Counted from the first letter of the stretch, positions 1 through 8,539 are shown. The stretch: 64,000 bases of DNA from Chryseobacterium edaphi (GCF_025628985.1 NZ_JAOTEM010000002.1:434001-498000), one strand, 5' to 3'. Notes: generated by a model not told the origin, from the letters alone. A program made the numbers and translations.

Positions 1-928
1 GAAAACTGTGACTTTCCCCAACGAAAATAATATTGTTTTCCATGTCTCTTGAGACAATAAAACAACTTTCTTTGTGACCACCGATTCCTAAACCTTTACT
101 TTGACCGATCGTGAAAAATTGAGCGCCTTGGTGCTTTCCAATCACTTTTCCGTCAGACTTTTTATAATCTATTTTTTGGGCTAAATATTCTAATTCTTCT
201 TCTTTGGATGAAAAAATTGGTGTTTCCTGAGAAAACAAAGGCGAATCTTTGAAAATTTCTACAATTTCACCTTCTTTTGCGACCAATTGCTGTTGCAAAA
301 ACTGAGGCAAACTTACTTTTCCGATAAAACATAATCCCTGAGAATCTTTTTTATCAGCTGTTACCAAACCGATTTCTTTTGCAATTTCTCTTACCTGTGG
401 TTTTTTCAGTTCGCCAATCGGAAATAGAGCTTTTGAAAGCTGATCCTGATTTAATTGACAAAGAAAATAGGATTGATCTTTATTGTTATCTTTTCCTGCA
501 AGTAGATGGAAGATTTCCTTTCCGTTTTCATCAAAAGTAGAATCTACTCTTGCGTAATGTCCTGTAGCCACTTTATCTGCGCCTAAAGACATTGCGGTCT
601 TCATAAAAACGTCAAATTTTACCTCTCTGTTGCACAAAACATCGGGATTCGGAGTTCTTCCTTTCTGATATTCATCAAACATATAATCGACAATTCGTTC
701 CTTATACAAGTCGCTCATATCGATCACCTGAAACGGAATTCCCAATTTCTGGGCAACCATTAAGGCATCATTACTATCCTCAATCCAGGGACACTCGTCC
801 TCTAAAGTTACGGAAGCATCATTCCAGTTTCTCATAAATAAAGCCACCACTTCGTGACCTTGTTGTTGCAGCAAATACGCTGTAACACTCGAATCTACGC
901 CTCCGGAGAGACCAACTACTACTTTCAT
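1..928 (-). CDS. mnmA: tRNA-specific 2-thiouridylase MnmA (3' end cut by window edge)
   Basis: MnmA thiolates U34 in the wobble position of tRNA-Lys, -Glu and -Gln, using ATP to adenylate the uridine and sulfur from a persulfide relay. The 309 visible residues begin with the PP-loop SGGVDSS (residues 8-14). The two family cysteines are visible: Cys99 in a [12 protein letters not shown] segment and Cys200 in DSQGLCFIG. The ATG complement at 926-928 is the natural start because the PP-loop follows directly. Only the C-terminal beta-barrel end is missing, lost to the window boundary and not to mutation. A TATTTTTG box lies about 50 bp upstream. Identification is very secure. Confidence 0.97.
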   Translation of the reverse strand, partial: MKVVVGLSGGVDSSVTAYLLQQQGHEVVALFMRNWNDASVTLEDECPWIEDSNDALMVAQKLGIPFQVIDMSDLYKERIVDYMFDEYQKGRTPNPDVLCNREVKFDVFMKTAMSLGADKVATGHYARVDSTFDENGKEIFHLLAGKDNNKDQSYFLCQLNQDQLSKALFPIGELKKPQVREIAKEIGLVTADKKDSQGLCFIGKVSLPQFLQQQLVAKEGEIVEIFKDSPLFSQETPIFSSKEEELEYLAQKIDYKKSDGKVIGKHQGAQFFTIGQSKGLGIGGHKESCFIVSRDMENNIIFVGESHSF

Positions 929-974
929 TTATTCAATTTTACGAAACTCTTAACGGGAGTTCTTAGTTGAGCGG

Positions 975-982
975 CAAAAATA
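975..982 (-). promoter_or_regulatory. -7 box of mnmA promoter
   Basis: On the minus strand this reads TATTTTTG, matching the Bacteroidetes -7 consensus TAnnTTTG. A TTTG lies 15 bp further upstream (complement of 998-1001), slightly close for a -33 element. The inferred transcript would have a leader of about 40 nt before mnmA. Confidence 0.5.
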
Positions 983-1076
983 CAATAATCCTATTCACAA
1001 AAAAAATGATAATTTTAGACATTGATAAAAACGATAAATTAGAGTCATTCTTAGAAACAAACAAAAAACATTTAAT

Positions 1077-1604
1077 ATGAAAAAACTATTTATTTCTTTA
1101 CTCATCCTGATTTCTGGACTGTCATTCTCTCAGTTTTCTGTAGCAACTCCAGCTTCTGATACAAATAAATGGACTTTCGGAGGTGGACTGGGAGTGGGTT
1201 TCGGAAGCAATTCTTATTTTAATCTTCAGGTTTCACCGAGGGTAGGTTATCGACTGACAAATGATTTGGAAGCCGGTTTGATGGGAAGTGTTTCTTGGCA
1301 GACTTCTGATTTTTATAAGTCAACGATGTTTGGTTTTGGGCCGTTTGTCAATTATTACTTTGCAAGATCTTTCTATGTAAGTGGAAATTTGCAACATTAT
1401 TTTGTGAATTATGAAGATAAATTTTATGATTTTAAAAACAATCAGCAGGAGACCGCTTTGTATTTAGGAGGAGGTTATATGCAGCAAATTGGGAATAATT
1501 CTTTTATGCAAATCGGTTTGATGTACAATGTTTTGTATAAAGAAAACAGCAGTGTTTTTTCGGGTGGATTGATTCCGAGCGTAGGTTTTGTTGTTGGTCT
1601 TTAA
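1077..1604 (+). CDS. Small outer-membrane beta-barrel protein
   Basis: A 175-aa secreted protein with a signal peptide (MKKLFISLLILISGLSFSQ) followed by alternating aromatic and glycine-rich strands such as FGGGLGVGFGSNSYFNLQV, ending in a hydrophobic strand with a terminal Leu. This pattern is typical of 8-stranded OmpW/OmpX-like barrels (outer membrane protein beta-barrel domain). The exact function is unknown; small barrels of this type may be porin-like or structural. It is a single-gene unit: mnmA is divergent and clpC convergent. The ATG start directly precedes the signal peptide. Confidence 0.8.
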   Translation: MKKLFISLLILISGLSFSQFSVATPASDTNKWTFGGGLGVGFGSNSYFNLQVSPRVGYRLTNDLEAGLMGSVSWQTSDFYKSTMFGFGPFVNYYFARSFYVSGNLQHYFVNYEDKFYDFKNNQQETALYLGGGYMQQIGNNSFMQIGLMYNVLYKENSSVFSGGLIPSVGFVVGL

Positions 1605-1613
1605 TTTTTTAAT

Positions 1614-1775
1614 CCCACAGATAACACAGATTTTCACAGATGATTGAGAATGAAATTTGTTGACGATTTAATTAAAAAAATTGGCTTATTCTTAAAAATA
1701 TTTTCTTCTCGCAGATTTTGCTGATTACGCAGAATTTTAGAAATATTATCGGTGAAAATCCGTGTTATCTGTGGG
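1614..1775. repeat. 162-bp intergenic element with 26-bp imperfect terminal inverted repeats
   Basis: The left arm at 1614-1639 and right arm at 1750-1775 are reverse complements at 24 of 26 positions (CCCACAGATAACACAG core on the left). Between them lies a second motif rich in CTCGCAGAT and ATTACGCAGA. There is no open reading frame. It fills the gap between the barrel gene and the clpC terminator. I recall similar ATCTGTGTTATCTGTGGG strings scattered between genes in flavobacterial genomes, which suggests a dispersed non-coding repeat, but copy number cannot be counted here. Confidence 0.6.
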
Positions 1776-1787
1776 AGCAATATAAGC

Positions 1788-1820
1788 AAAAAGCATCGAG
1801 AATTTCCCGATGCTTTTGTT
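1788..1820. terminator. Bidirectional terminator between barrel gene and clpC
   Basis: Stem AAAAGCATCG (1789-1798) pairs with CGATGCTTTT (1808-1817) around a 9-nt loop, with T-rich tracts in both directions. It lies 30 bp past the clpC stop and can also end the plus-strand transcript. Confidence 0.75.
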
Positions 1821-1842
1821 ATTTATTTTAAATTGATTATTC

Positions 1843-4371
1843 TTAAGATTTCTCAACAGCCGACTTTTTCGTCTTCTGAGTTTTTCCTTCCAAACCGTCT
1901 TTAGCTTCATTCAAATCCAAAACTACAGTTTCGCCTTCAGTTAATTGTTTGTTGACCAACATTTCTGCCAATAAATCTTCAATATACTTCTGGATTGCTC
2001 TCTTCAATGGTCTTGCACCGAAATCTTTATCCCAACCTTTTTCAGAAATGAAATCTTTGGCTTCAGTAGTTAATTCTACTTTGTATCCTAATTTTTCTAG
2101 TCTTGAATACAGTTTACCTAGTTCGATATCGATAATTCTTGAAATGTCGTTTCTTTCAAGAGAGTTGAAGATCACAATATCATCAATTCTGTTCAAGAAT
2201 TCCGGAGCAAATGCTTTTTTAAGAGCGTTTTCAATCGTACTTCTTGTTCTGGAATCTGTGTTAGTTTTCTTCGCATTAGTTCCAAATCCTACACCATCTC
2301 CAAAGTCTTTGATATCTCTGGTTCCGATGTTTGAAGTAAGGATGATAATTGTATTTCTAAAATCAATTTTTCTTCCCAAGCTGTCGGTAACGTGACCTTC
2401 ATCTAAGATCTGCAACAGAATGTTGAACACATCTGGATGCGCTTTTTCAATTTCATCCAAAAGAACAACTGCGTAAGGTTTTCTTCTAACTGCTTCAGTT
2501 AATTGTCCACCTTCTTCGTATCCAACGTATCCTGGAGGCGCACCAACCAATCTTGAAACAGCGAATTTTTCCATATATTCACTCATGTCAATTCTGATCA
2601 AAGCTTCGTCAGAATCGAAGAGTTCTCTCGCCATTACTTTTGCCAGCTCAGTTTTACCAACACCCGTTGTTCCTAAGAAAATGAATGTTCCAATCGGTCT
2701 GTTCGGATCTTTCAATCCGGCTCTGTTTCTTTGGATAGCTTTTACAACCTTTTTTACAGCGTCTTCTTGACCAATTACCTTTCCGTTTAGATTATTATCC
2801 ATTCCGGCAAGTTTATCCAGCTCATTTTTACCGACTTTCGTTACAGGAACTCCACTCATCATCGATACTACTTCAGCTACACTTTCTTCTGAAACAGTTT
2901 CTTTTTTCTCTTTGACATCTTTATCCCACTGATCCTGAGCAGAATTTAATTCCATCTGTAAACGCTCTTCTTCATCCTTCAGCTTTCTTGCTTCCAGATA
3001 ATCCTGAGCTTTCACAGCTTTTTGCTTCAATTCTTTGATGTCTTCGATTTTCTTTTCAAAATCAATGATTTCAGTAGGAACTTTCATGTTTTTAATATAA
3101 ACACGAGATCCCGCTTCGTCCATTGCATCAATCGCTTTGTCCGGTAAAAATCGGTCGGTAATATATCTTGATGTCAAATTGACACAAGCAAGAATTGCTT
3201 CCTCTGTATACACTACATTGTGATGCTCTTCATATTTATCTTTAATTTGATTCAAGATTTGAATCGTTTCCTCAATATTGGTAGGCTCTACCATTACTTT
3301 CTGGAATCTTCTTTCTAAAGCACCATCTTTTTCGATGTATTGACGATACTCATCAAGAGTTGTAGCACCAATACATTGAATTTCACCTCTTGCCAAAGCT
3401 GGTTTGAACATATTTGAAGCATCTAAACTTCCTGTAGAACTTCCTGCTCCAACAATTGTGTGCAACTCGTCGATGAATAAAATCACATCACGGTTCTTTT
3501 CAAGTTCCGTCATGATTGCTTTCATTCTTTCTTCAAATTGACCACGGTATTTCGTTCCGGCAACTAAACTCGCCAAATCAAGAGTGATGACTCTTTTACC
3601 AAAAAGAACTCTCGAAACTTTCTTCTGTTGAATTCTTAAAGCCAAACCTTCAGCGATGGCAGATTTACCAACTCCTGGCTCACCAATCAACAACGGATTG
3701 TTTTTCTTTCTTCTCGATAAAATTTGAGAAACTCTCTCAATTTCTTTCTCACGACCAATCACTGGATCTAATTTCCCGTCTCTTGCCAAAGAAGTCAAGT
3801 CTCTACCAAAGTTATCCAAAGTCGGAGTTTTACTTTTTGCAGAACCTAAATTTCCTGTAGGCTTTCTCATCTGCTCAAATTCTTCTCTGTCATCATCATC
3901 ATCGTAAGCCGAGTTTTGAGGCGTTTGACCAGAATTTTTAAGCATTGTCTGATATTCTCTTGAAACTCCTTCATAATCAATGTCGTAAGCTCCTAAAATA
4001 CTTGAAGTAGGATCCTCATATTTATATAAAATGCCCAAAAGCAAGTGAACGGTATTGATCTCGTTGCTCTTATATTGTCTGCATTCCAGCTCCGCACGTT
4101 TAATGGAATGATCTGCCATTTTGGTGAAAGAAATATTGGTAACCTCCTCAGAAATAGGATTTAGACTTGCTGTATTTAAAGTTTCAATTTTTCTTCTGAT
4201 TTGTGTTAAATCGGCATTCAGCCCTTGAAGGATTTCTTTTGCAGAGTTTTCTGTTTTTATAATACCTAAAAGTAGATGTTCTGTATTAAGAAATTCACTT
4301 TTCAGCCGCTTAGCTTCATTTTTGCTTTGTTTGAACACTTGGCTCAAACCTTGTGAAAACTTATAATCCAT
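1843..4371 (-). CDS. clpC: ATP-dependent Clp protease ATP-binding subunit ClpC
   Basis: A Hsp100/ClpC unfoldase of 842 aa that threads substrates into ClpP. The order is a double Clp_N domain (about residues 1-145), an acidic linker with five consecutive Asp, the first AAA+ domain with Walker A GEPGVGKS and sensor region, a UVR-like coiled middle segment (KAVKAQDYLEARKLKDEEE), a second AAA+ domain with GTTGVGKT and LLDEIEKAHPD, then the D2-small domain. Length is normal. The frame extends 5 codons upstream to a TTG, but ATG at 4371 (MDYKFSQGLSQVFKQ) matches family N-termini and was chosen. A perfect palindrome sits about 24 bp upstream. It is monocistronic with its own terminator. Confidence 0.95.
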   Translation of the reverse strand: MDYKFSQGLSQVFKQSKNEAKRLKSEFLNTEHLLLGIIKTENSAKEILQGLNADLTQIRRKIETLNTASLNPISEEVTNISFTKMADHSIKRAELECRQYKSNEINTVHLLLGILYKYEDPTSSILGAYDIDYEGVSREYQTMLKNSGQTPQNSAYDDDDDREEFEQMRKPTGNLGSAKSKTPTLDNFGRDLTSLARDGKLDPVIGREKEIERVSQILSRRKKNNPLLIGEPGVGKSAIAEGLALRIQQKKVSRVLFGKRVITLDLASLVAGTKYRGQFEERMKAIMTELEKNRDVILFIDELHTIVGAGSSTGSLDASNMFKPALARGEIQCIGATTLDEYRQYIEKDGALERRFQKVMVEPTNIEETIQILNQIKDKYEEHHNVVYTEEAILACVNLTSRYITDRFLPDKAIDAMDEAGSRVYIKNMKVPTEIIDFEKKIEDIKELKQKAVKAQDYLEARKLKDEEERLQMELNSAQDQWDKDVKEKKETVSEESVAEVVSMMSGVPVTKVGKNELDKLAGMDNNLNGKVIGQEDAVKKVVKAIQRNRAGLKDPNRPIGTFIFLGTTGVGKTELAKVMARELFDSDEALIRIDMSEYMEKFAVSRLVGAPPGYVGYEEGGQLTEAVRRKPYAVVLLDEIEKAHPDVFNILLQILDEGHVTDSLGRKIDFRNTIIILTSNIGTRDIKDFGDGVGFGTNAKKTNTDSRTRSTIENALKKAFAPEFLNRIDDIVIFNSLERNDISRIIDIELGKLYSRLEKLGYKVELTTEAKDFISEKGWDKDFGARPLKRAIQKYIEDLLAEMLVNKQLTEGETVVLDLNEAKDGLEGKTQKTKKSAVEKS

Positions 4372-4394
4372 AATATTGTATCTCAAATTGGAAT

Positions 4395-4413
4395 AACGGT
4401 AACATTTACCGTT
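4395..4413. promoter_or_regulatory. Perfect 8-bp inverted repeat upstream of clpC
   Basis: AACGGTAA-CAT-TTACCGTT lies 24 bp before the clpC start codon, in its probable 5' leader or promoter. It differs from CIRCE (TTAGCACTC-N9-GAGTGCTAA) and from the CtsR heptad repeat. It could be an operator or an RNA hairpin; the role is inferred only from position and symmetry. Confidence 0.4.
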
Positions 4414-4501
4414 TATTCTTTATCTAAATTACAAATATTTTACCAAAAACCAATTAATGACTTTATGGCAGAAAAAAGTTTTTTATCTTACTGAAAATGA
4501 C

Positions 4502-4509
4502 TAAGTTTG
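4502..4509 (+). promoter_or_regulatory. -7 box for the glycosyltransferase block
   Basis: TAAGTTTG matches TAnnTTTG and lies 19 bp before the ATG at 4529, so transcription would begin near 4515. No convincing -33 element was found. Confidence 0.45.
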
Positions 4510-4528
4510 TTATCCTCAAATTTTCCTA

Positions 4529-4753
4529 ATGAGTTCCGAAATTACAAATTACATCGGTTATGCCGCTTCAGTATTCATCGTTTTGAGTTTCATACTTAAA
4601 GATTTAACCAAAATCAGGATTGTCAATTTGGTAGGATGTATCTGTTTTGTTATCTATGGAATTTTCAGCGGTATGCTTTGGCCGGTTATCATTCCGAACG
4701 CAATCATCTGTTTTGTACAGATTTATCATTTACTGACTGCAAAGAAAAAGTAA
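4529..4753 (+). CDS. Small integral membrane protein (YgjV/SemiSWEET-like)
   Basis: A 74-aa protein made almost entirely of three hydrophobic segments (about residues 8-24, 31-49 and 51-68) with a basic KKK end. The segment sequence IGYAASVFIVLSFILKDLTKIR, with its early Gly and basic turn, resembles half-size PQ-loop/SemiSWEET and YgjV-type proteins. Transport of a small solute is possible, but no specific function can be assigned. Its stop codon overlaps the start of the next glycosyltransferase (TAATG), which indicates translational coupling and probably a role linked to envelope glycan synthesis. Confidence 0.65.
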   Translation: MSSEITNYIGYAASVFIVLSFILKDLTKIRIVNLVGCICFVIYGIFSGMLWPVIIPNAIICFVQIYHLLTAKKK

Positions 4754-5850
4754 TGAAGCGAAAAAAAGTTCTTACTTCCGCATTCAGCAACCTTTATACC
4801 GATCAGAGAATTGAAAAAGTCTGCAGAACTTTACATGAAAACGGCTACGAAATCGAATTGATTGGCAACAATTGGGGTGGCGAAGAACAAATGCAGCGTC
4901 CTTATCAATTTTCAAGAATAAATATAGTTTCTAAAACTTTAAAAACTGCTTATTTTGAATTTAACTGGAAATTGTATCATGAGCTAAAGAAAAAAGCTGA
5001 CGAAAATACCATTCTTCACGCGAATGATCTGGATGCTTTACTGCCAAATTATCTAATATCTAAAAAATTAAATATTCCTCTTGTATTCGACAGTCACGAA
5101 ATTTTTTCGGAAATGCCCGCAGTCCAGGGAAAAATGTCTCAGAAATTGTGGCGTTATCTGCAAAATAAAATCGTTCCGAATCTGAAATTTATGATTACCG
5201 CAAGCGGAAGTTATGCAAAATGGTTTCAGAATAAATATGGAATCAAACCTGTCGTAGTTCAAAATGCACCAAGAAAAATTAATTTTTCATTAGAAATTCC
5301 AGAAAACAATCCGAAAATACTTTTATATCAAGGCGCAATCAATCCTTTTCGTGGAATTGATAAGGCCATTTTGGCAATGCATCACCTTGAAAATGTTATT
5401 TTTAAAATTGCCGGAGACGGACCGAGAAAAAGGGAGTATGAAAATTTAGTTTTACAAGAAAATCTTCAGGATAAAGTTCAGTTTTTAGGCAAATTACTTC
5501 CAGACGATTTAAGAAAAATCACTTTGACGGCAGATGTGGGAATGAGCATTGAGGAAAATGGTGGTGAAAGTTATGAATTTTCACTTCCGAATAAAGTTCT
5601 GGACTGTATTCAGGCAAGAGTTCCACTTATTTTATCTCCACTTCCAGAAATGATAAATATTAAAAATCAATTTGATGTTGGAGAAATTATCGAAAATCAT
5701 CAACCTGAAAATATCGCTAAAGCTGTAAATTTACTTTTAAATAAAGGAAGAAAAAACTATCAATTTGAATTGGAAAAAGCATCAAAAATCCTTTGTTGGG
5801 AAAACGAAGAAATAAAATTGTTGGAGATTTTTGAAAATGCTTCAAAATAA
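4753..5850 (+). CDS. Glycosyltransferase family 4 (GT-B fold)
   Basis: A 365-aa glycosyltransferase with the two Rossmann-like lobes of the GT-B fold. The N-terminal lobe has FDSHEIFSEMP. The C-terminal lobe has YQGAINPFRGIDKAILAM, KIAGDGPRKREYENL and FLGKLLPDDL, the nucleotide-sugar binding pattern of GT4. The frame is open further upstream into the previous gene, but ATG 4753 (MKRKKVLTSAFSNLYTDQR) overlaps the preceding stop by one base and gives a normal-length protein. It is probably cytoplasmic or membrane-associated and extends LPS, capsule or other surface glycans. The donor and acceptor sugars cannot be deduced. Confidence 0.88.
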   Translation: MKRKKVLTSAFSNLYTDQRIEKVCRTLHENGYEIELIGNNWGGEEQMQRPYQFSRINIVSKTLKTAYFEFNWKLYHELKKKADENTILHANDLDALLPNYLISKKLNIPLVFDSHEIFSEMPAVQGKMSQKLWRYLQNKIVPNLKFMITASGSYAKWFQNKYGIKPVVVQNAPRKINFSLEIPENNPKILLYQGAINPFRGIDKAILAMHHLENVIFKIAGDGPRKREYENLVLQENLQDKVQFLGKLLPDDLRKITLTADVGMSIEENGGESYEFSLPNKVLDCIQARVPLILSPLPEMINIKNQFDVGEIIENHQPENIAKAVNLLLNKGRKNYQFELEKASKILCWENEEIKLLEIFENASK

Positions 5851-6022
5851 ACCGTTAAGAGAATTAAAAGTACAAGAATTGTTAAGAATAGCTTTGCTTG
5901 AAGAATTCAACTTGTATTTCGAAAATAAGCGAAGCGGCATTGTTTATCTTAAAAATATTTCAAAACCTTTCAAAAAATCTTTATCTAACCTTGCGTTAAA
6001 AAATAAAAATTTAATCATTTAA
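5837..6022 (+). CDS. Possible small basic protein overlapping the GT4 3' end
   Basis: A 61-aa frame starting with ATG 5837, overlapping the GT4 gene by 14 bp, rich in Leu, Lys and Asn (MLQNKPLRELKVQELLRIAL...). It has no signal peptide, cysteines or recognised motif. It fills the gap before the sufE promoter. It may be a real translationally coupled small gene, a remnant, or a chance frame; I do not recognise it. Confidence 0.3.
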   Translation: MLQNKPLRELKVQELLRIALLEEFNLYFENKRSGIVYLKNISKPFKKSLSNLALKNKNLII

Positions 6023-6072
6023 AAAAAGATTTTCATATTAAATCTGTTTTAAATTATCTTTTTTAAATTGGT

Positions 6073-6080
6073 TATCTTTG
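6073..6080 (+). promoter_or_regulatory. -7 box of sufE promoter
   Basis: TATCTTTG matches TAnnTTTG exactly and is 18 bp before the sufE ATG (6099). It falls at the 5' edge of the open frame, which argues against the upstream TTG start at 6078. Confidence 0.6.
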
Positions 6081-6098
6081 CCAAAAGAAAATATAGAA

Positions 6099-6518
6099 AT
6101 GACCATTAAAGAAAATCAGCAGGAAATAATCGACGAATTTGCGTTTCTTGAAGACTGGGAACAAAAATATGAGTATATCATAGATTTGGGTAAAGATCTT
6201 AAAGGTCTTCCGGAGGAAAAGAAAACTGATGACAATCTGATCAAAGGCTGTCAAAGTAAAGTTTGGATTGATGCTGAATTCAAAGATGGAAAACTGTTTT
6301 TCAATGCAGATTCTGACGGAATTCTTCCAAAAGGAATCGTTTCTTTATTGGTAAGCATTTATAGTGGCCATTCTACTCAGGAAATTCTGGATTCTGATTT
6401 TGAATTTATCTCAGAAATAGGATTGCAGGAATTTCTGTCACCTTCCAGAGCCAACGGATTGATGGCAATGACCAAACAAATCAAATTTTATGCTGTTGCG
6501 TATCAACTGAAATCGTAA
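6099..6518 (+). CDS. sufE: Cysteine desulfurase activator SufE
   Basis: SufE accepts persulfide sulfur from the SufS cysteine desulfurase and passes it to the SufBCD scaffold for iron-sulfur cluster assembly. The 139-aa protein carries the acceptor cysteine at position 51 in KGCQSKVW, preceded by the helical EFAFLEDWEQKYEYIIDLG signature. The C-terminal LSPSRANGLMAM segment is also typical. ATG 6099 was chosen over an upstream TTG because it follows the promoter. It sits between glycosyltransferase genes, with no suf operon nearby, and its stop is 2 bp before the GT9 start. Confidence 0.95.
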   Translation: MTIKENQQEIIDEFAFLEDWEQKYEYIIDLGKDLKGLPEEKKTDDNLIKGCQSKVWIDAEFKDGKLFFNADSDGILPKGIVSLLVSIYSGHSTQEILDSDFEFISEIGLQEFLSPSRANGLMAMTKQIKFYAVAYQLKS

Positions 6519-6520
6519 GC

Positions 6521-7486
6521 GTGATCAGGATTTTAGCATATCGTTTTTCCGCTTTTGGTGATGTCGCTATGACAATGCCTGTTTTTCGTGAGTTTTTGGA
6601 ACAAAATCCCAATGTTGAAATTATAATGGTTACCCGTAATAATTTTGAGGACTTATTTGCTGATCTTCCGAGAGTTATATTTAAAGGGATCGACCTTGAT
6701 GATTATAAAGGTTTTTTAGGATTAAGAAAATTGGCAAAAGAACTTCTTGATGAATTTTATCCAACTTATATTGCTGATCTTCATGATGTTATACGTACAA
6801 AAATTTTGGATAAAATTTATGTACGAAAAGGGTACAGGGTTTTTAAAATTAATAAAGGCAAAGAAGAAAAAGAAGAACTTACCGATGTCTGGAATTTAGA
6901 AAAAGTTCAGCTTAAGAAAACGGTAGAACGCTACGCAGATGTTTTTCGGGAAATGGGTTTTAAAGTTGATCTTTCACACAAATTAAGACCAATTTGCAAT
7001 GAAAAGTCAGGAATAGGTTTTGCGCCATTTGCACAGCACAAAGGAAAAATGCTTCCTTTGGAAAAATCGTTTGAGCTTGTAAAAATTTTAGCAAAAAAAC
7101 ACACTATCTATTTTTTCGGGGGAGGAAAAAATGAGACTGAAACTCTTGAAAATTGGGAAAAACAAATTCCAAATACTAAAAGTTTAGCCGGAAAACTTAA
7201 TCTTTCAGAGGAACTCAACAGAATTGCGCAGCTTGAAGTAATGATTTCGATGGATTCGGCTAATATGCATTTAGCAAGTATTGTAGGAACCCGATGTGTT
7301 TCCATTTGGGGTTCAACTCATCCTTATGCCGGATTTTTAGGATTCGGACAAAGTGAAAATGATGTTGTTCAGATCAATGATCTTACCTGCAGACCCTGTT
7401 CAGTTTTTGGGGACAAAGAGTGCTACCGTGGTGATTGGGCTTGTCTGGAAGAAATCAATGTACAGCAAATCATCGATAAAATATAA
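6521..7486 (+). CDS. Glycosyltransferase family 9 (heptosyltransferase-like)
   Basis: A 321-aa ADP-heptose:LPS heptosyltransferase-family protein. The start ILAYRFSAFGDVAMTMPVFREF is the GT9 N-terminal pattern, and the later VMISMDSANMHLASIVG plus SIWGSTHPYAGFLGF form the nucleotide-sugar site. A C-terminal cysteine-rich tail CRPCSVFGDKECYRGDWAC is typical of the flavobacterial branch. The start codon is GTG at 6521, 2 bp after the sufE stop, implying cotranscription. It probably adds a heptose or related sugar to lipid A core. Substrate is inferred from the family only. Confidence 0.88.
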   Translation: MIRILAYRFSAFGDVAMTMPVFREFLEQNPNVEIIMVTRNNFEDLFADLPRVIFKGIDLDDYKGFLGLRKLAKELLDEFYPTYIADLHDVIRTKILDKIYVRKGYRVFKINKGKEEKEELTDVWNLEKVQLKKTVERYADVFREMGFKVDLSHKLRPICNEKSGIGFAPFAQHKGKMLPLEKSFELVKILAKKHTIYFFGGGKNETETLENWEKQIPNTKSLAGKLNLSEELNRIAQLEVMISMDSANMHLASIVGTRCVSIWGSTHPYAGFLGFGQSENDVVQINDLTCRPCSVFGDKECYRGDWACLEEINVQQIIDKI

Positions 7487-7490
7487 ATGA

Positions 7491-8390
7491 ATGAAGCTTT
7501 CTGTATGTATTCCCATTTTTAATTTTGACGTTCGGGAACTTGTTTACGATCTCAAAAAAGAAATAGAGAAGAATAATATATATGCAGAACTTATTTTGAT
7601 TGATGACGGTTCGAATGATCATTTTAAAACAATAAATGAGGAACTTCAAAAAGAAGTAAGTAATTTTATTTTTCTCGAAAAAAATATTGGTAGATCTAAG
7701 ATCAGAAACTTGTTTTTGCAATACGCAGAAGGTGAATATTTGCTTTTTCTTGATTGCGACGGAAAAATAACTGATCCAAATTTTCTTAAAATTTATATTG
7801 AATTTCTTCATCAAAACACAAAATGTAATGTTTTATATGGTGGAAGAACCGTCTTAGAAATACTTTCTGACAAAAAGTACATCTTGAGATGGAAATTTGC
7901 TGTAGAACGAGAAAATCTGTCTGTTTTGCTGCGTAATGAAAAGCCTTATCTTTCATTTCAGACGAATAATTTCCTCATTAGAAAAGAGATTCTCAGCAAG
8001 ATAAAATTCAATCAGGAATTTGAAAATTACGGTTATGAAGATTTACTTTTTGCAATGGATTTGAAATCTGAACAGATTGGAATCAATCATGTAAATAATC
8101 CCATTTTCAATAATGATTTGGAAAGCAATGAGGTTTATTTAGCCAAAGTGGAGGAGTCTGTCGAAAGCTTGGTCAAAATGCTTAAAACGAATTCTTTAAG
8201 GCTCAAAATTTCTGAGATCAAATTAGTGAAAGCCTACAATTTTCTAAAAAAAATACATTTAGAATCTCTATTTCTTTATCTCTTTAAATTTCTTGAGAAA
8301 AGGGTAAAGCAAAATCTTCTTTCAGAACATCCTAATCTGAGAAATCTTGATTTATACAAACTAGGTTTACTACTTAAAAAGATGAAATGA
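7491..8390 (+). CDS. Glycosyltransferase family 2
   Basis: A 299-aa GT-A fold glycosyltransferase. It opens with LSVCIPIFNFDVRELVYDL, followed by ELILIDDGSND and the metal-binding DXD as LLFLDCDGKI (about residues 86-95). FENYGYEDLLFAMDL corresponds to the acceptor-site ED motif of GT2 enzymes. A Lys- and Leu-rich tail may contact the membrane. The chosen ATG 7491 is 4 bp after the GT9 stop; an overlapping ATG at 7487 is out of frame. It closes the GT4-GT9-GT2 block and is followed by a bidirectional terminator. Confidence 0.87.
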   Translation: MKLSVCIPIFNFDVRELVYDLKKEIEKNNIYAELILIDDGSNDHFKTINEELQKEVSNFIFLEKNIGRSKIRNLFLQYAEGEYLLFLDCDGKITDPNFLKIYIEFLHQNTKCNVLYGGRTVLEILSDKKYILRWKFAVERENLSVLLRNEKPYLSFQTNNFLIRKEILSKIKFNQEFENYGYEDLLFAMDLKSEQIGINHVNNPIFNNDLESNEVYLAKVEESVESLVKMLKTNSLRLKISEIKLVKAYNFLKKIHLESLFLYLFKFLEKRVKQNLLSEHPNLRNLDLYKLGLLLKKMK

Positions 8391-8510
8391 AATTGTGATT
8401 GCCTAAAAGTATGCCTCAAAATCCTAAAATCATTGAAAGAAACACTCTTTTCAAGAATTAGCACAAAATTTAAAACCTCTACAAACTCCCATGAATAGGC
8501 ATAAAATAAA

Positions 8511-8536
8511 AAACTCTCAGAATAATCTGAGAGTTT
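8511..8536. terminator. Bidirectional terminator between GT2 and the tRNA-Val pair
   Basis: AAACTCTCAG and CTGAGAGTTT pair perfectly (10 bp) around AATAAT, with A-rich and T-rich flanks, so the hairpin can end both the plus-strand glycosyltransferase transcript and the minus-strand tRNA transcript. Confidence 0.8.
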
Positions 8537-8539
8537 TTG

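Noticed and set aside
1949-2395. 148-aa plus-strand frame inside clpC
   Set aside because: It is antisense to the strongly conserved second AAA+ domain of ClpC and has no start context or family features.
4636-4752. Upstream extension of the GT4 protein
   Set aside because: It would overlap most of the small membrane protein gene; ATG 4753 directly after its stop gives the natural GT4 N-terminus.
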